Positions 38,823 through 51,152 are shown, numbered from the stretch's first letter. The stretch is 64,000 bases of DNA from Panaeolus papilionaceus (GCA_015501605.1 JADNRZ010000007.1:372001-436000); one strand, 5' to 3'. The notes: a model not told the origin generated them from the letters alone. A program made the numbers and translations.

Positions 38823-41535
38823 CTAGCTGGAGCAGCTGCACTGGAAGCCGAGCATCTTCTTATCCCCTAGTCCACAGTACCTGCGCTCTGCCTTTTCTTC
38901 CTCGCTGAGCCCCTCTTCTGGATCTTCAGAATCCTCTGCACCCCAAGGCTCAAAAGGATTGCATGCCATCTATGTGAATGTAAAATTATTGCCACAATTT
39001 CATGTTCACGAAATGGGGATGGACGTACATGCATGACTTTAGCCAGCACCCTCTTACCTCCTTCATGATCTCTCTCAACTCTCCTGATCACATCCTCAAG
39101 CACCCACTGGCGCAACACAAATCTAGGATTCACACCCAGCATCTCCGCCTTCCTGGCATCGTCAATCTTGTCATCCGGCACCTCAGACCACTCGCTCCTA
39201 TCATCGTTTATCCTAGAAGCGTATGCTTCGAGCCAGGGAAGCCATGTCCCTGTAGCTGCACCATGATCGAGGTTCTCGGGCTCAGGTGTTGCGCTAAGGA
39301 GTTTGGATATGAATGTGTAAAGTTCATCCGAGAGAGCAGGCATTGAAGTCTCGTTGCCTTGACTCAGATTCAAGGTTGACTCGGTAGGTTCAACTTTGAT
39401 GAGCATGGAGGGCTTGAAACTGCACAACGTACGGAGGGTGCTGTGGAAATCAAGTTTCTGTCCCTCCAAGATGTCGAGAAGTGGTGCAAATATCCTGGTT
39501 TCATCAGTCTTTTCTTGTTTGCGTAAACCGAGTCTCTAAAAACGAAATGACTATTAGATGGGATGTCATTCGGGGGGAAAGATGAAGGACAAGCCTTGCG
39601 CATCAACCGTCCGTATTCATCTGCGGTGCTCTGCTGGACAATTCGCTCAACCTCTGAACGATATTCCAATCCCTTTTTCGTCCATTCTTCTATTTTTTCG
39701 GGTTTGACATCTTCGGTCCAACCTTCGGACACAGCAGCGCCTCCTGATTCAGCCTCGGCGCCAAGAACAGGTGCTAGCGCATTGAGCAGAGCTCGAAGGG
39801 CATAAACACTGTGGAGGGCAAACGAGGTCAGCGTCGTTGGACCCTACATAACATGAAGCAACTAAGAACTAACATCATATTTGGTTGATACTTGTAGGCG
39901 TACCGACCGCTTTCGTCGGTGTGATTGCAGATGTGGAATGGGTCAAAGACATCCATGAAAGCATAAGGGCCTGGATTACGATGTAAGTGAGCAGGATGAA
40001 GTGCGAGGGGTAGTTTACGAACCATAGTCAATTGTCAAACCAAGGATAGAAACACTATGAACCACCGTGACAAAAATTAGTAGGTAATGTATAATTTGAA
40101 TAGGTGCAGACGCACTTGTCAGTATTAATAACACCATGCATGAACCCATAGGCTTGCCAGCCAGCAACCATTTCCCCATTGCGCCTTGCAACCTCTGCGA
40201 TGAGTTTCTGGCCCCAAGCTTCGCCCTTCTCGATAGGGAGTTTCAGCACCTGGTGCGCTACCCATTCACCAAGGACACGCAATCCCTCGTAGTCCGGCTT
40301 TTGTTGCCCACCACCGAAGAAAAACATGTTTGTAGGCCCATTGAAAGCCTCAAAACAACCGATTCGTATGAATGAGGGAGCCATGCGAGTGAGGACACAT
40401 GCCGTTTCTTCCCTCTCTCGTGCGACTGGTAGTTGCGGAAGCGAGACCAAGGTCAGAGATCGTGTTGTAGGGATCCGTAAAGCTTCCATAGCTGGTTGGA
40501 GGTGATATTAACAGCCCCACAGATTTGAAATGAACAGGCTGCATACCTTCTGAACAGAGGTACTCTCGAATGGACGATCGCAGAACAGCGAGGCCATCTG
40601 CGGATCGAGAAAATGGCGTACGACCAGAGCCTTTCAACTGTAGTTCATAAAGTAAATCGTTGTTCTTAGGGTGTGGAGCAACATCTACGAATAGTATTAG
40701 AAACCGTTTGAACTTTTTGTCGAAATACCTACGGACTGTGATGGCTCTGCCATCTCCCAACTGTCCTGCGAATGAGCCGAACTGATGACCGCTATATCTT
40801 AATGACCATGGTGCAAAGGGTGTTGCATTTGGGCTCTCCCTTTCGGGAGGGGACATGAGAACGGAATGGCCGCTCAGTATGTCAATCAACTCTTCACGAG
40901 CAGCTACAACCTCAGGCAGAGTAGAGGGTGTTGGGTTTCCTTCGTCAGAATATTCATCAGAGAGCGAAGGAGCGCCTAGAATTGCAAAGGCATCTCCAAC
41001 ATCTAGGTGGGGGACACAATCTCGTAGACCAGTTTCGGAAATACCGATGAGATCTAGATGGTCTTTCCTTGTATCGGAGGTGTATATTCTCAAAGGGGCG
41101 TTCGGGTGCTCTTTCGAAGGGGGACTTAATTTTGTAGCCTCCCTTTCAGCAAGCCACTTCTCAATATAAGCCCCTTTATCCTCTGCTGCCGGTACGGGGG
41201 GCTCTATGTCATACGGAAAAGGTACCGGAAACGGCGCAACATGAGAGAAGTGCGAAGAGGAGGGTAAAAGCTACTGAATGTAATTAGTCGAGTTACTCAA
41301 AGACAAGAGGTGATTCACTTGCTCGGGCTCTTCGCTGTAAACTGGGAGTCTCTTTCTGAACCTTCTCCCTAAATTCTTCTACAGTAGGTGTGTAGGTGTC
41401 TGGTATGAGATTATGGATTAAAAGCTGAGATCTGGGAGGCAAAGGTAAAGCAGATAATGGAAAGGTCTTTGTTGACATGACTCGCTTGACAGCTTTTATC
41501 CAGTTGGTAGTCGAATGTAAAGCCTTAGAAGACAT
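38823..41535 (-). CDS. Selenoprotein-O-type protein adenylyltransferase (SelO/YdiU), Cys form
   Basis: SelO proteins are mitochondrial pseudokinases that attach AMP to Ser, Thr or Tyr of target proteins in redox stress. The ATG at 41535 gives [20 protein letters not shown], a basic, acid-free start fitting mitochondrial import. Family blocks are [67 protein letters not shown] joined by splicing to [17 protein letters not shown], and [15 protein letters not shown]. The metal-binding Asn and Asp of NTDN and IDYGP are present. The C-terminus is QCSCSS; vertebrate SelO has selenocysteine in this CxxS region, and here it is plain Cys with an ordinary stop. About ten introns are present. The product is roughly 700 residues, somewhat longer than bacterial YdiU because of the N-terminal part. 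Confidence 0.92.
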
Positions 41536-42372
41536 AAATTAGCATTGATTGGAGTCTAATTTGGATATCACTGAGAAAGTGCATTACATAGCAGATGATT
41601 CAGGTCATTGACATCACGAGTGGTCTTAACGCTCTTGACAAACTTGAACATCGTCAAACTCTCTCAACTCTTTGACTTGTAAAGACTATCTACTATGTAC
41701 AGCTCTCTTCTGTGTTTTGTCATTTCGTTACTACTGCAGCTTGCCCACTAAAACATTTCTTGTCCACTGTGACTACCCACTAATGATTCAGGGCCAGCAA
41801 ATGCTTACTCTTACGACCTTCTGCTTCTCTCCTATGTCTCGTTCGAACATCCAAGGAAAACGAGCTACCGTCTGTTTCCAGACACTGCCATAAGCCTAGT
41901 GCTCTGGACGAGGCTTTTTATTTATTTATTTTCGACTTTTTACAAGGAAGCCATCACATGACTACGCGACGGCTCTGCGACCGATCATTCGAATGGCTCC
42001 TGGTAGCTGTAATCCTCTCGGTTGGTCTTGTTCTGAGTTATCAAAGGCGTTCTTTGGCTGTACCTCGAAATTATGTCGTTTTATTCCTGGATCGATTGCA
42101 ATGAAGACGCCTTGTGGACTAGAAGCAACTTGACTCGGCGGTCCGATGCCCTTTTGCCTTTGGCAAGCCCCCGAACATCACATTACCCCGCCATAGCACA
42201 CGCACACATGAAAAACATCACAAGGACAAACATAAATCCCCTATATCTTCTGTGAAACTCTCTTGTTTTTTCTTCAATCTGAACCTCTTCCACTCCGCTG
42301 CGATTAGCTTCAGTCCTGTGAGTACTTGATTACCCCAAGTCCATATCTTCAAAGCTCATTCCTGTATAGTTT
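41536..42372. other. Divergent intergenic region between SelO and the large unrecognised gene
   Basis: The region holds the SelO promoter. A possible intron of the SelO leader lies just right of its ATG, with a donor near 41,587. The promoter of the following plus-strand gene lies at the right end, with pyrimidine-rich sequence before 42,373. No gene is recognised. Confidence 0.5.
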
Positions 42373-45300
42373 ATGCATCTCGCGCTGTTCATTACTGCCG
42401 CAACCTTCGTACTCGCCCAGCTCTCCGCCTTTCAGTCCATCGCCCTGTCATCTCTCTTCTATTCCTCGATGCCTTCCAGTTATCGCCCACAAACTCTCCC
42501 CCCCTTTTCTTCAATCTCGCCAAGGGCAAATACACGCATCTCGTCTCATCAACCCAGGAGCGAGATCGTCTGCCAAGCGATGGACTCAGAAGCAATCGAG
42601 AACCCGCCATGTGCACCTGAAGTTCAAGAGAACGGAGCACTTTCGAGTTTCACCGTCCACCCCCTCTCCGACGTTAGAACAAATCTTGATACTCCTACTA
42701 CCTCGCCCAACCCCGCCAATATTCCATCATTGGAATTGAATGTCAACACCCGCCCTAGTCAGGACAACCACAACATCCAGGTATGTCCATCATCATATAC
42801 AATAAAGAGTGGAGGATTCACTGCCTGTTACATCTTAGAAACAATCGCCCTCGTCATTTGTCAGAAATTATCAAGGCTCGAACACCCGTCGAAAGAGAAA
42901 GGCGAGAGATGAAGAACTCCGCCAGGCCACCCTTTGGCACCCCGCCCAGGACCAAAATGTTGGACCACATAGCGGTTTCAGGGATAGCGAGTCGCTCATC
43001 TCTGGCACCCCCTTGCGAGTGAACAAAGTGTTGTTGGCTGAAGGCAAGTACAAATCACCCGCCTGGGCGTTTTAATTATCTCTGAAAGCGCTTGCTGATC
43101 TGAGTCGATTAACAGATACTCAGACCCAACAGAGCAAGGATCATCATGCTGAAGCATCTCATGGTCAGTCCCTCTATTTGGCCAACTCGCTCTTCATGAT
43201 TGCTGACCATATCGCTCCCTATCCAGCGTCCACCTCCAATACGGCGTCGGGAAGACAGCAGCCAGACATCTCTTTGCCCACAGCCCGTGCGAAGACAACC
43301 GATCAAGCCGGCCAAAGCATTGCCCCCGTAGGCAACAAGCACCTTTCTCCCGCCATCCAAACCTCCACCCGTGGCTCTCCTTCTCGAACGATCGACCGGT
43401 GTCGACAAGACGAGTTTGATAGATTGAGTAGCCAAGGATTATCACACGTCGTGATGCGCAAAAATGGCGCAGGCGCTATTTTGTCCATCAAGCCCAAAAA
43501 GGAGGAGGAACTTGACGAGGAAGCGGAGGCCGACGAGCTGATCAAGCAGTACACCCCGCCAAAGTCAAGTCTTCGCATGGCGGACACTGTTGTTTCCAAA
43601 CCGGAGGCGTCGAATGGGAAAAGAAAAGAACAGCAGTCCCCGAACATGGGTAATACGAAGTAAGTGCAGTTTTCCAAAATATACATACATTTCAACGAGG
43701 TGGCTGACGGAATTCTATTAGGGTTGACGCTAACTCAGCAACGACACCACAGAAAGTCATTCAGGATGGATGTCAACCACCCAAACAGAGCACGACCATG
43801 TTGCTGGGGTACGTCGGAACTGGTATTTCTATTTTTTTTTCTGGCTGACACCTTATGTTAAAGATCGGAACGCTCGTTCGCGACTCCACCGTCGACACAG
43901 AAACCCTGTGCAGAACGTAACGGAGCCAACACTCCATCTCATTTGAAATCAGATTTCGACAAGCGGTCACCCATACAGGTCTCGCAATCACCAGCACCAT
44001 ATCCAAGTCCGATCGTTGCGGAACTCGGTCCTGATCTCTTCAGCAGAAAGACAGCTGGGGCGTCTACACCCACTATGGCGAAACCCACAGTTCCAACTGC
44101 TGCTGTTAAAAGTAGCAAACGTCTGAGTCCTTCAGACATCATCAGGGAAGTCCTGAAATCCCATCGGACCACGTTCACCGAGGTTGGGCACGCCAGTGGT
44201 AATCTGTCTAGGAACGACATCGTCGACGAGCAAAAACTTAAGGGTGTCACACAACCCTCCGTCGAGGGCCGGGCTATCGTCGTCTTTCGTTCAACTGCGG
44301 TCTCGGTGAGCGAGGCTCGTGCCCTTTCCTCCCATTCTTTGATGCAATCGAGCTGACCTTGTTTACAACTACAGCTCGAAGCAAGTGTTCACGACACCAC
44401 CCACGACGACGGAATACCGTCTGAGTCATCGAACGCCAGCATTGACCGTAGTGCTGTCTCAAATGATGCACCACGTCCCATGTCTCCTTCCCTCTGTCCC
44501 CTTCCTCCATCGCCTTCTGATCGAAGTGAACCCGAGGAGATCCCTTATTTACATGGACGCTTATCCCACGCCGCACAGACCCCCTTAGCGCCCTTCAGAG
44601 ACACGACGCCATCACCTCCATCATTCAACACCCATCGTCGCGCATCCCCTGATCCGCAAATTACACCATTCGACGATATTTACTCGGAAGAGCTGCAATC
44701 TGTCAGCAGTGCTCCCCTTGCTCCTCCACAACCCGCACTACCCTGGACAGTTTGCAGGGTCTTGTCACCAGAGGAAGCGTCCTGGCCAGTGCCTGATGAA
44801 TCCATTGGCACAGGACCGCAAAGGGATGCAATCGTCTTGCAGCGGGTGTTCCCTCCATCTGCGGAGAACCCCAACACGAGCCAGGTGTCGAAACTTGGAC
44901 GATCCTATGGCTGGGTGGCTACCCAGCCTTCCTCAGTATCTCTGGATATGTCCGAGTCAATCATCATTCAGGATGCTCCTATGCTGGGTGTCATATTCAA
45001 TGTCGATGGTGCCGTTCCAGTGCTGGATGAATCTATTGGAATGGCGGAGATGGAAGTCGAAGTCGAAGCGCAGGTTCACATGGATATTGTGGATAGCCCA
45101 ATGACAATTCTAGATGGCGATGACGCAGGAGTGACGGAGATCGAGGAGCTGATGGCAGCCTTGTCCATCTCAGACCTTCATCGTGATGTGAGCCCGGATA
45201 CAGAAATGCTGGATGTTAGTTTCGAAGACGACGACGTGCAAATGGACGTCGAGGAAGCCAGTATCGCGGCACCACCCATCACATTGCGCAAGTACCAGAA

Positions 45301-47164
45301 GACACCACCTTTGAGGCCCATCATCCCCATTCCAAAAAAGGTTGGTCGTTCCGGAACTCGTAACCAGCTAGCGCCAGCGCCAGCGAAACCAACCCCGGCT
45401 GTGGAATCGCCGCGAGTGATCAAGGGCACGGGGCCTCCCAAGCGTGGTTTGAAGACGAAGGTTGTAGAGACGAAGCTCGATAGATTGCTATCAGGGGTTG
45501 GATTTGTGCCTACATACCCGAACGGTACACCATTCCGAATAGAAAAGTATGTCTTCTCTTCTCCCATCATGGTTTCATGGCTCATGATTTTCATTTGGTC
45601 CAGGTGCTTCCACTGGCCCATGGACACAACGCCAGACCCTGAATTCACCGGCTATAATGGCGGAAGCTTGACGGACGAGAGCATGGACTGGACGTCTACC
45701 AACACCAGTTCTGACTCCGATGACGTTGAAATGGAAGACCTGACGTGCCCAGATCCCCTTGTGTTTAATACATCTGTTCTTCCTCCAACCGCGCCCATGC
45801 TGCATGAGCGAGCGCTAACCCAGCAGATATCGTTGACACCGCCGATCGCCATTCCCACAATCAATGTTGCGCCCCTTCCCGCCATGCCGAGCCAACCATT
45901 CGTTCAGGAGCATTCTGGTGTCAGTATATCTGCTCTTGCTCTCAACATCCAGGCTTCGCAACAAGAAGAGCCACCCTCGATCACCACCGCCCCTCGAGAA
46001 GTACCAGCCACAGCAGAATTGTCTGCTGAAGCGCCCAAGCCAGAACCGAGGGAGGTGCATGCTCCTTCGCCTGATGTCCGGACATCAGGCGGCGGAACAT
46101 ACAACTCTCTTGGTCGAGGTGACGAGCCAATGGCACTGGGCCTCCGTTGTCGAAAGGTTCCCAAGTGGAGCAACCTCCGCAGCTTCCTCAGTGATATCAA
46201 AACAACACAGCCTCGTCCTCGAGGCCGAATGCCCACTGGACCTCCTCCTTCTTCCCCTTCCGAAATCCGAGCTCATCTAAGTCCGTATCGTATCACCCCT
46301 CCGCCCCGCGCAACACCCCAGCCAGCTGCCGCTGACCCTAAACCTGCTCTGGAGCCTACTCAGGCATCAGAGCATGCAGCCCTCATAACCACAGTTCAGC
46401 CTGTTGCCCCTGAACTAAAATATACCCGTGAATGCTCCTTCCCGGTGCCCCACGGGGCATCGCACTCTGCAGTTACCACCCCCTCTGAGCGTACTGCCGC
46501 TCACCCCCTCCTCCATAATCGTCTCTCTTCAGCAGCTACTATTGAGCGCGCTGCCGCTCCTGGACCTTTGTCCAATATACCCGAAGAGAACGATCAGGAA
46601 GGGCATTCACTTGTGATCGATACGCGACTCGGAAAGAAAGTCAAGTCTTCTGCTCGGAAGTCTCGGAAGGCCGTTGAGAAGAAGTCGAAGAGGGACTTGG
46701 TATCTCGTGAACCTGAGATGGCTGTGTCTGTACCTCAGGATGTCATTGAGCCCGACCCGTTGACGCATGCTACCCGTTGGGGAGTCGAGGAAGGCTCTTT
46801 CATTGCTACTCTATATGCTGAGGTATCCGCTGTTCACAACTGGCTTCGCCGGAACCCCTGGTACTTGTTTGAGTGGTATATGATTATGCTGGCGCTTCTA
46901 TTCACTATTGGAAATCGGTTTTTCGTGACCTGTATGTTGTTTCCGTTGTCTCGTGTTCATGGTCCTAATATTCCTTTTTGTATCTCAGCGGTGCTCCTCT
47001 CTGTGTGTGTTGATCCTTGGCTCGTCTACTTCCGTGGTATCTTCAGCCCTATCTCTGCTTCTGTGTCTGCCGTGGTCTCCGCTGCCTCCAGCATACGAAA
47101 CACGGTTACTCGTATACGCAGGTCTATCAGTAATCTACCTGTCATTGGTCGGCTGATGAGATAA
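42373..47164 (+). CDS. Large disordered protein with hydrophobic C-terminal segment, unrecognised
   Basis: I do not recognise this gene. About nine exons give roughly 1,430 residues. Two starts are possible: the ATG at 42373 adds a hydrophobic leader (MHLALFITAATFVLAQLSAF), while the in-frame ATG at 42469 starts MPSSYRPQ. The body is mostly disordered, Pro/Ser/Thr-rich and partly acidic, with EEELDEEAEADELIKQY, a stretch repeating DESIG, and PITLRKYQKTPPLRPIIPIP. Near the end KKVKSSARKSRKAVEKKSKR is a strong nuclear-localisation-like cluster. It is followed by a membrane segment around WYMIMLALLFTIGNRFFVTS, a second hydrophobic part (VLLSVCVDPWLVYF) and an amphipathic basic tail ending VIGRLMR. 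Introns include one at about 45,547-45,602, one at 46,930-46,988 and one with a GC donor near 43,041. A basic cluster before a C-terminal membrane anchor could suit an inner nuclear membrane protein, but that is only inference. Confidence 0.7.
46068..46091. repeat. Perfect 24-base palindrome inside the large unrecognised gene
   Basis: The half-site CGCCTGATGTCC is followed directly by its exact reverse complement with no spacer. It lies in coding sequence, where the frame reads PDVRTSG. Because of the symmetry the opposite strand reads the same peptide. Confidence 0.9.
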
Positions 47165-47941
47165 CTGGCTTGTCGTGCTTCTCGTTTTTTCTCTCGTTTC
47201 ATCTCTTCCGCCTGGGCTTCTCGCATATGCATCCTTGCCTACCATCTCGACCCAAAATTTGCATCATCAGCATCCATCTGTACAATACCACGCCATTCAG
47301 TCATACCGCATTGCATTGGATCTCTTTCTCGCGGATATTTTCAGTCATCTCTTGTCTCTTTCTCTCATCGGGTTTCATAAAACGTGGTCTTCGTGTGCGC
47401 GTCTTTGGCTTGTTCAGTTACACCCCCACCCGTCCTCGTCTCTTTTTTATTTTGCCTCTCATACCCATCTCGCCTCTGGAATGCACTTGTGTCTCAAAGT
47501 TTCGACGGTTGTCGCTCGGATAGATTTGTCTATATACCTTTTTCTCTTCTCTTTTTCATTAATTGTTTCGTTTCATCTCATGTATTTCCCTGTCTTTATC
47601 ACTAGATTTGTACCCCCCACCTTTGTTTCTTCTCTCTTATCTTTATTATTCAAAATATTCTCTATATTTTTCTCCAGCATAAATTCGTCCCATATTTTAT
47701 TTTAGCTCCCTGTCTTATATAGTCATTTCTCTGTTCCATTTCTCTCGCATTCGGTCTCGGCATGTAATTCCCATTTTTTAATATCTCAATGGTCAAACAC
47801 AAAATTCTTCTGTAACTGTACAAAATTCAAGGATTTTTCAATCATGCAAGTAAGTATAGTCATGAAGACGTGCACAAACTTTGTGACAAATTAAACAGGT
47901 TCAAAGCGATCTAGCCTACGAGTACTGGCATCCTCGCTGCT
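47165..47941. other. Intergenic between convergent genes, pyrimidine-rich
   Basis: No gene is supported. The plus strand is rich in C and T, producing long but featureless open frames in two phases. It contains 3' flanks of the large unrecognised gene and of the aspartic protease. Confidence 0.55.
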
Positions 47942-49859
47942 CACCTCAACTTCGCCATCGAAACGACGTCCCTCTTTTCATCCGTCGCAAAGTAAACATT
48001 CTTCAAAAACACGCTACCCAGCTATGTGACCACGATCAGTATTATTCTCGAAATCGTAAAAAGCAGCTTACCATCCAATCTGTATCAAGATGGAAAGGTC
48101 CCACCGTTCCAGGTGAGATACCAGACATGCACATCTGCTTTGGGTTGCCACTACCGTCATCCTCCACGGGCCACATTGCTACATCCCTTGGGTCGATGTC
48201 GAACTTCCTACCCCCTACTTTAATCGCAATCCTTGTCTTCATATCACATGGAACAGTCCACGTCCCCTGTTCGCCTGGTGCAGCGTCTGAAGGAGATTTA
48301 ACCGCGCCTGGAATGTCGGCATGGATAGTATCGACATCCTTAAATGAAACAATACGCGAGTTAGCCGGTCAAGCATGCTCAGATCAAATGAAAGGTAGAT
48401 ACGCACCATCTGCGGTGCCAGAACCAACACCGTTCCGCTATCCACCAAACCTGTTCTATTGCTCCAACCCAATTCCTTCCCTCCCACACTAACACCCCCG
48501 ATCGCAACTCCGAAGTATCCAAATGGATTCACATTGTCGACTTCTACCAATGTGTGTGCATCGTACAGTGCCGGGTTGAGAGCGCCGAGAGTGAGTTCGC
48601 CTTGTTGATTTGGGTTGTGATGGTCTTTCGAACGAGAGAGTTTATACGCCGCGATTGGAGCGCTGACGAGCGAGGCGTTGTATAGCGCTGAAAGAAGAGG
48701 CGGAACACGCTGCTGTGAGACGTCCTTTTTCGCGAGTCCGAGTAAACCATCGAAGGGTATATCATCTCTACGAAAATAGAATAAAAACACAGTTAGCATT
48801 CTATCGAACACAGGAATGAGTAATCTGCCCACCTCGTGAACTCCTGGCTCTCTCTGAGTGCAGCTCCAAATGTATGGTTCTGGATTTTAACCCCTCCGAT
48901 GCTCACATCATCCGCGACAAACACACCGCTCACACTCCCCGTAACGTAATTCAGAATCCAAGGTGGATTAGTTTCGTCAAATGTAGAGACGTTGGAGATA
49001 AAGGTGAATGAGGAGGAAGTGGAGGGGCCGATAAGTGGATGTGGACCCTGTGTAGGTTTTATTTAGTTCAAAACCAAATTATGAAGGAGGAAGGCAACGC
49101 ACACATCCGTCACCACCATCATTACTCTTGCATCCCTCTCCACCGACCCATAAATCGGCAGACCCTGAATCGACGATCAATCTAAAGTCGCGAGGTGGTG
49201 TACCTAGTTGGGCAGTTGCGATATCTGTTGGGACGTTAAAACGAATGAAAAGTAGAAAGTTGGGGAGAAAGACGCATACAGCCAAGATCTTGACCCCTGA
49301 ACTAAATTAGCCTCGAACAATTCCGTTCAACAATTGATACTGCTACACACCAGATATCTAATGCAACATCATTTCCCGTATGTTCCCCCCTCCCTCGAAA
49401 TGCACTCTTAAACCTCTCAGGAAGCGCGCCAATTCTTGCATTCATTGCATTAGCCAAAACTTCCTTAGTCAGGGTTTTAGTGCGGTGGGTCATCTTCGCA
49501 TACCGCGACAAGGCGTGGTTGAGGTGTTGTTGGTGGATCTATTTATAAATATGCCGTTAGATATAAGGCATAGGTAGGGGGAAACGCGTAAAACGTACGA
49601 TATATGCGTGTGGTTGGGTGATGTTGGTTCGAAGTTCTTGAAGTGCATCATTGGAAGGAGGAGTTGAGAGGGATAGCGATAAAAACTTGAGAGGCGCGTT
49701 CGAGTCAAGTAAAGGTGTGGCGCTAAGTGTGGTTAGAGGGTGTGCGTATACGGGAATGGAGAAAAGAGAACAGAATAATGCAAGTATCAAAAAGTCCGAG
49801 AAACGAATGCGTGAGTTGTGTTCAAGTCCGTGACGAGACATGCTACGAATAATGTTCAT
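47942..49859 (-). CDS. Secreted pepsin-like aspartic protease (A1 family)
   Basis: The product is an aspartic endopeptidase made as a secreted pro-enzyme. The ATG at 49859 (alternative 49841) precedes a hydrophobic signal sequence around FLILALFCSLFSIPVYAHPL. A propeptide with KTLTKEVLANAMNARIGALP follows. The mature enzyme has the substrate-site strand IATAQLGTPPRDFRLIVDSG and the first catalytic Asp in DSGSADLWVG. The flap side follows with WILNYVTGSVSGVFVADDVS, then FDGLLGLAKK, GELTLGALNPALYDAHTLVE and the second catalytic Asp in LVDSGTVLVLAP. The C-terminus reads DTDWMLGSVFLKNVYFATDE, with the LG-x-VFLKN-x-Y motif of A1 proteases. Both catalytic aspartates are present, so activity is likely. 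No GPI-anchor-like hydrophobic tail follows; it ends VVSMAKLR. About six introns are removed. Confidence 0.9.
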
Positions 49860-50226
49860 GCAAGAAACGAGAGTTGTTCGATGAAAAGAAAGAAATAGTG
49901 TAGTTGGAATAATGAGTGTCAATGTATTCGTGGTGGTGAACGTCGAAAGAGTGGGACGTAAAGAGAGGAAAGAAAGAAAGGCGAGATTCAACTCGAGCGA
50001 AGTTCGGTTACAGATTTATGTGTATTGAGCATCTTCTATCCGCTTCGGGTGGAGAGTGGAAGGCAACCATCGTTAATTAGTGCCATATTCGTTGGAGTGT
50101 GAAAGTAAACTATATTTTCTATGAATGTGGATATAAAGTAGACGGTATAATTACTTTGTGCATAGTCTAAGCTTATGCAGAGATAATAGTATAGTATGCT
50201 GTAAGATAGAATCTAGTGCTGTTGGA
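49860..50226. other. Intergenic, promoter side of the aspartic protease
   Basis: This stretch of 367 bases separates two minus-strand genes. It should contain the protease promoter and the 3' flank of the SH3 gene. Nothing else is recognised. Confidence 0.5.
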
Positions 50227-51152
50227 TTAAAACAACGAGTTGACGAGGTTTCCAGCGACGGCAGAACCTGTTGAGAATTTAAATATAAGAAAAATGATAA
50301 GCTTCAGTGTAAAATCACGTACCAGCACCGAAACCTAGACCGCCAGTCGCAGAATGGGCGAGCTAAAGAGCAGAGGTGAGGGAACGAAGGACATAAGCGT
50401 GAAATAATAAACTCACAGTGTTTCCGATACCTCCGCTGAACATGCTTCATTGTTGTGAACTACGACCTGAGGAGGGGGTGGTGGTAGTGCCTGTTGTGGA
50501 GGTGCATTGTACTGAGACTGATAATGGTTTGACGGAGGTGGTCCATAATTTTGAGGAGGATAAACCAGCACGGAAAGGAGGCGCATGGTTATGGTTGTGC
50601 TGAGGTGGAGGAGCTGAATTGTAGTCCTGATAACCGCCATTAAATGCGCCCTTCTTTCTTTCTGGCATTGGTGGTGGCGGGTTATTATCGTTGGCAATCC
50701 TCTCTACGAATTTACAGGGGAAGAGCCCTTCTTTGCCATTTATTCGCCCTTTCCACCAATTAGCGTTGGTTTCCTCTGTTACTTCGATGATATCCCCAGC
50801 GTAAAATGTCAAATCATTAGACGCCTAAAATAAATACAAATTAAGTCAAAGGGATCCTTGATTTGACAAAGAATATACAAACTTGGCTATTCTCATTGTA
50901 TCCCCAAACTGCTCGAGGTTTGAAGAGATAAGAAGATAAAGAGGGTTTTGTCGCTGTGTTGACTGGTGGTGGCAATGGTGAAAGTTTCGCGATAATTTCA
51001 TTTCCTTGGTCTTGTGAAAGGGCTTTGGCAGTTATAAGGAATTGGATGTTAGCCTTTGTCTGTGAAAGGATGTGTTGAACGGCATCTTGTTCCATTTTGA
51101 ATCGTTCAAGGTCGACGGCAGCTTTATTGAATCCGGACACACCTTCAGTCAT
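50227..51152 (-). CDS. SH3-domain protein (Lsb1/Pin3-like), with two offsetting frame breaks
   Basis: The ATG at 51152 gives MTEGVSGFNKAAVDLERFKM. A helical N-terminal part (VQHILSQTKANIQFLITAKA) is followed by a full SH3 domain: RAVWGYNENSQ, ASNDLTFYAGDIIEVTEETN, ANWWKGRINGKEGLFPCKFV. Domain order matches yeast Lsb1/Pin3, which bind the Arp2/3 activator Las17. After HNHNHAPPFRAG the natural continuation YPPQNYGPPPSNHYQSQYN is in another frame. One extra T (AAA at 50562-50564 on the plus strand) causes the shift. About 39 codons later, at about 50,443-50,446, one base seems missing and the frame returns for MFSGGIGNT. The last exons read LAHSATGGLGFGAG and SAVAGNLVNSLF. Read literally the protein stops at 50447 after an unrelated 30-odd residues. 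A long alternative intron could also skip the block. It is a paralogue of the gene at 59.4 kb. Confidence 0.8.

Noticed and set aside
41580..41655. Possible extra first exon of SelO (starting MFKFVKSVKTTRD)
   Set aside because: Joining it by its best intron puts the rest of SelO out of frame, so it is more likely a spliced leader.
47175..47705. Frame of 176 codons after the large unrecognised gene
   Set aside because: It follows the stop codon in pyrimidine-rich 3' flank, lacks motifs, and a second frame overlaps it with the same composition.
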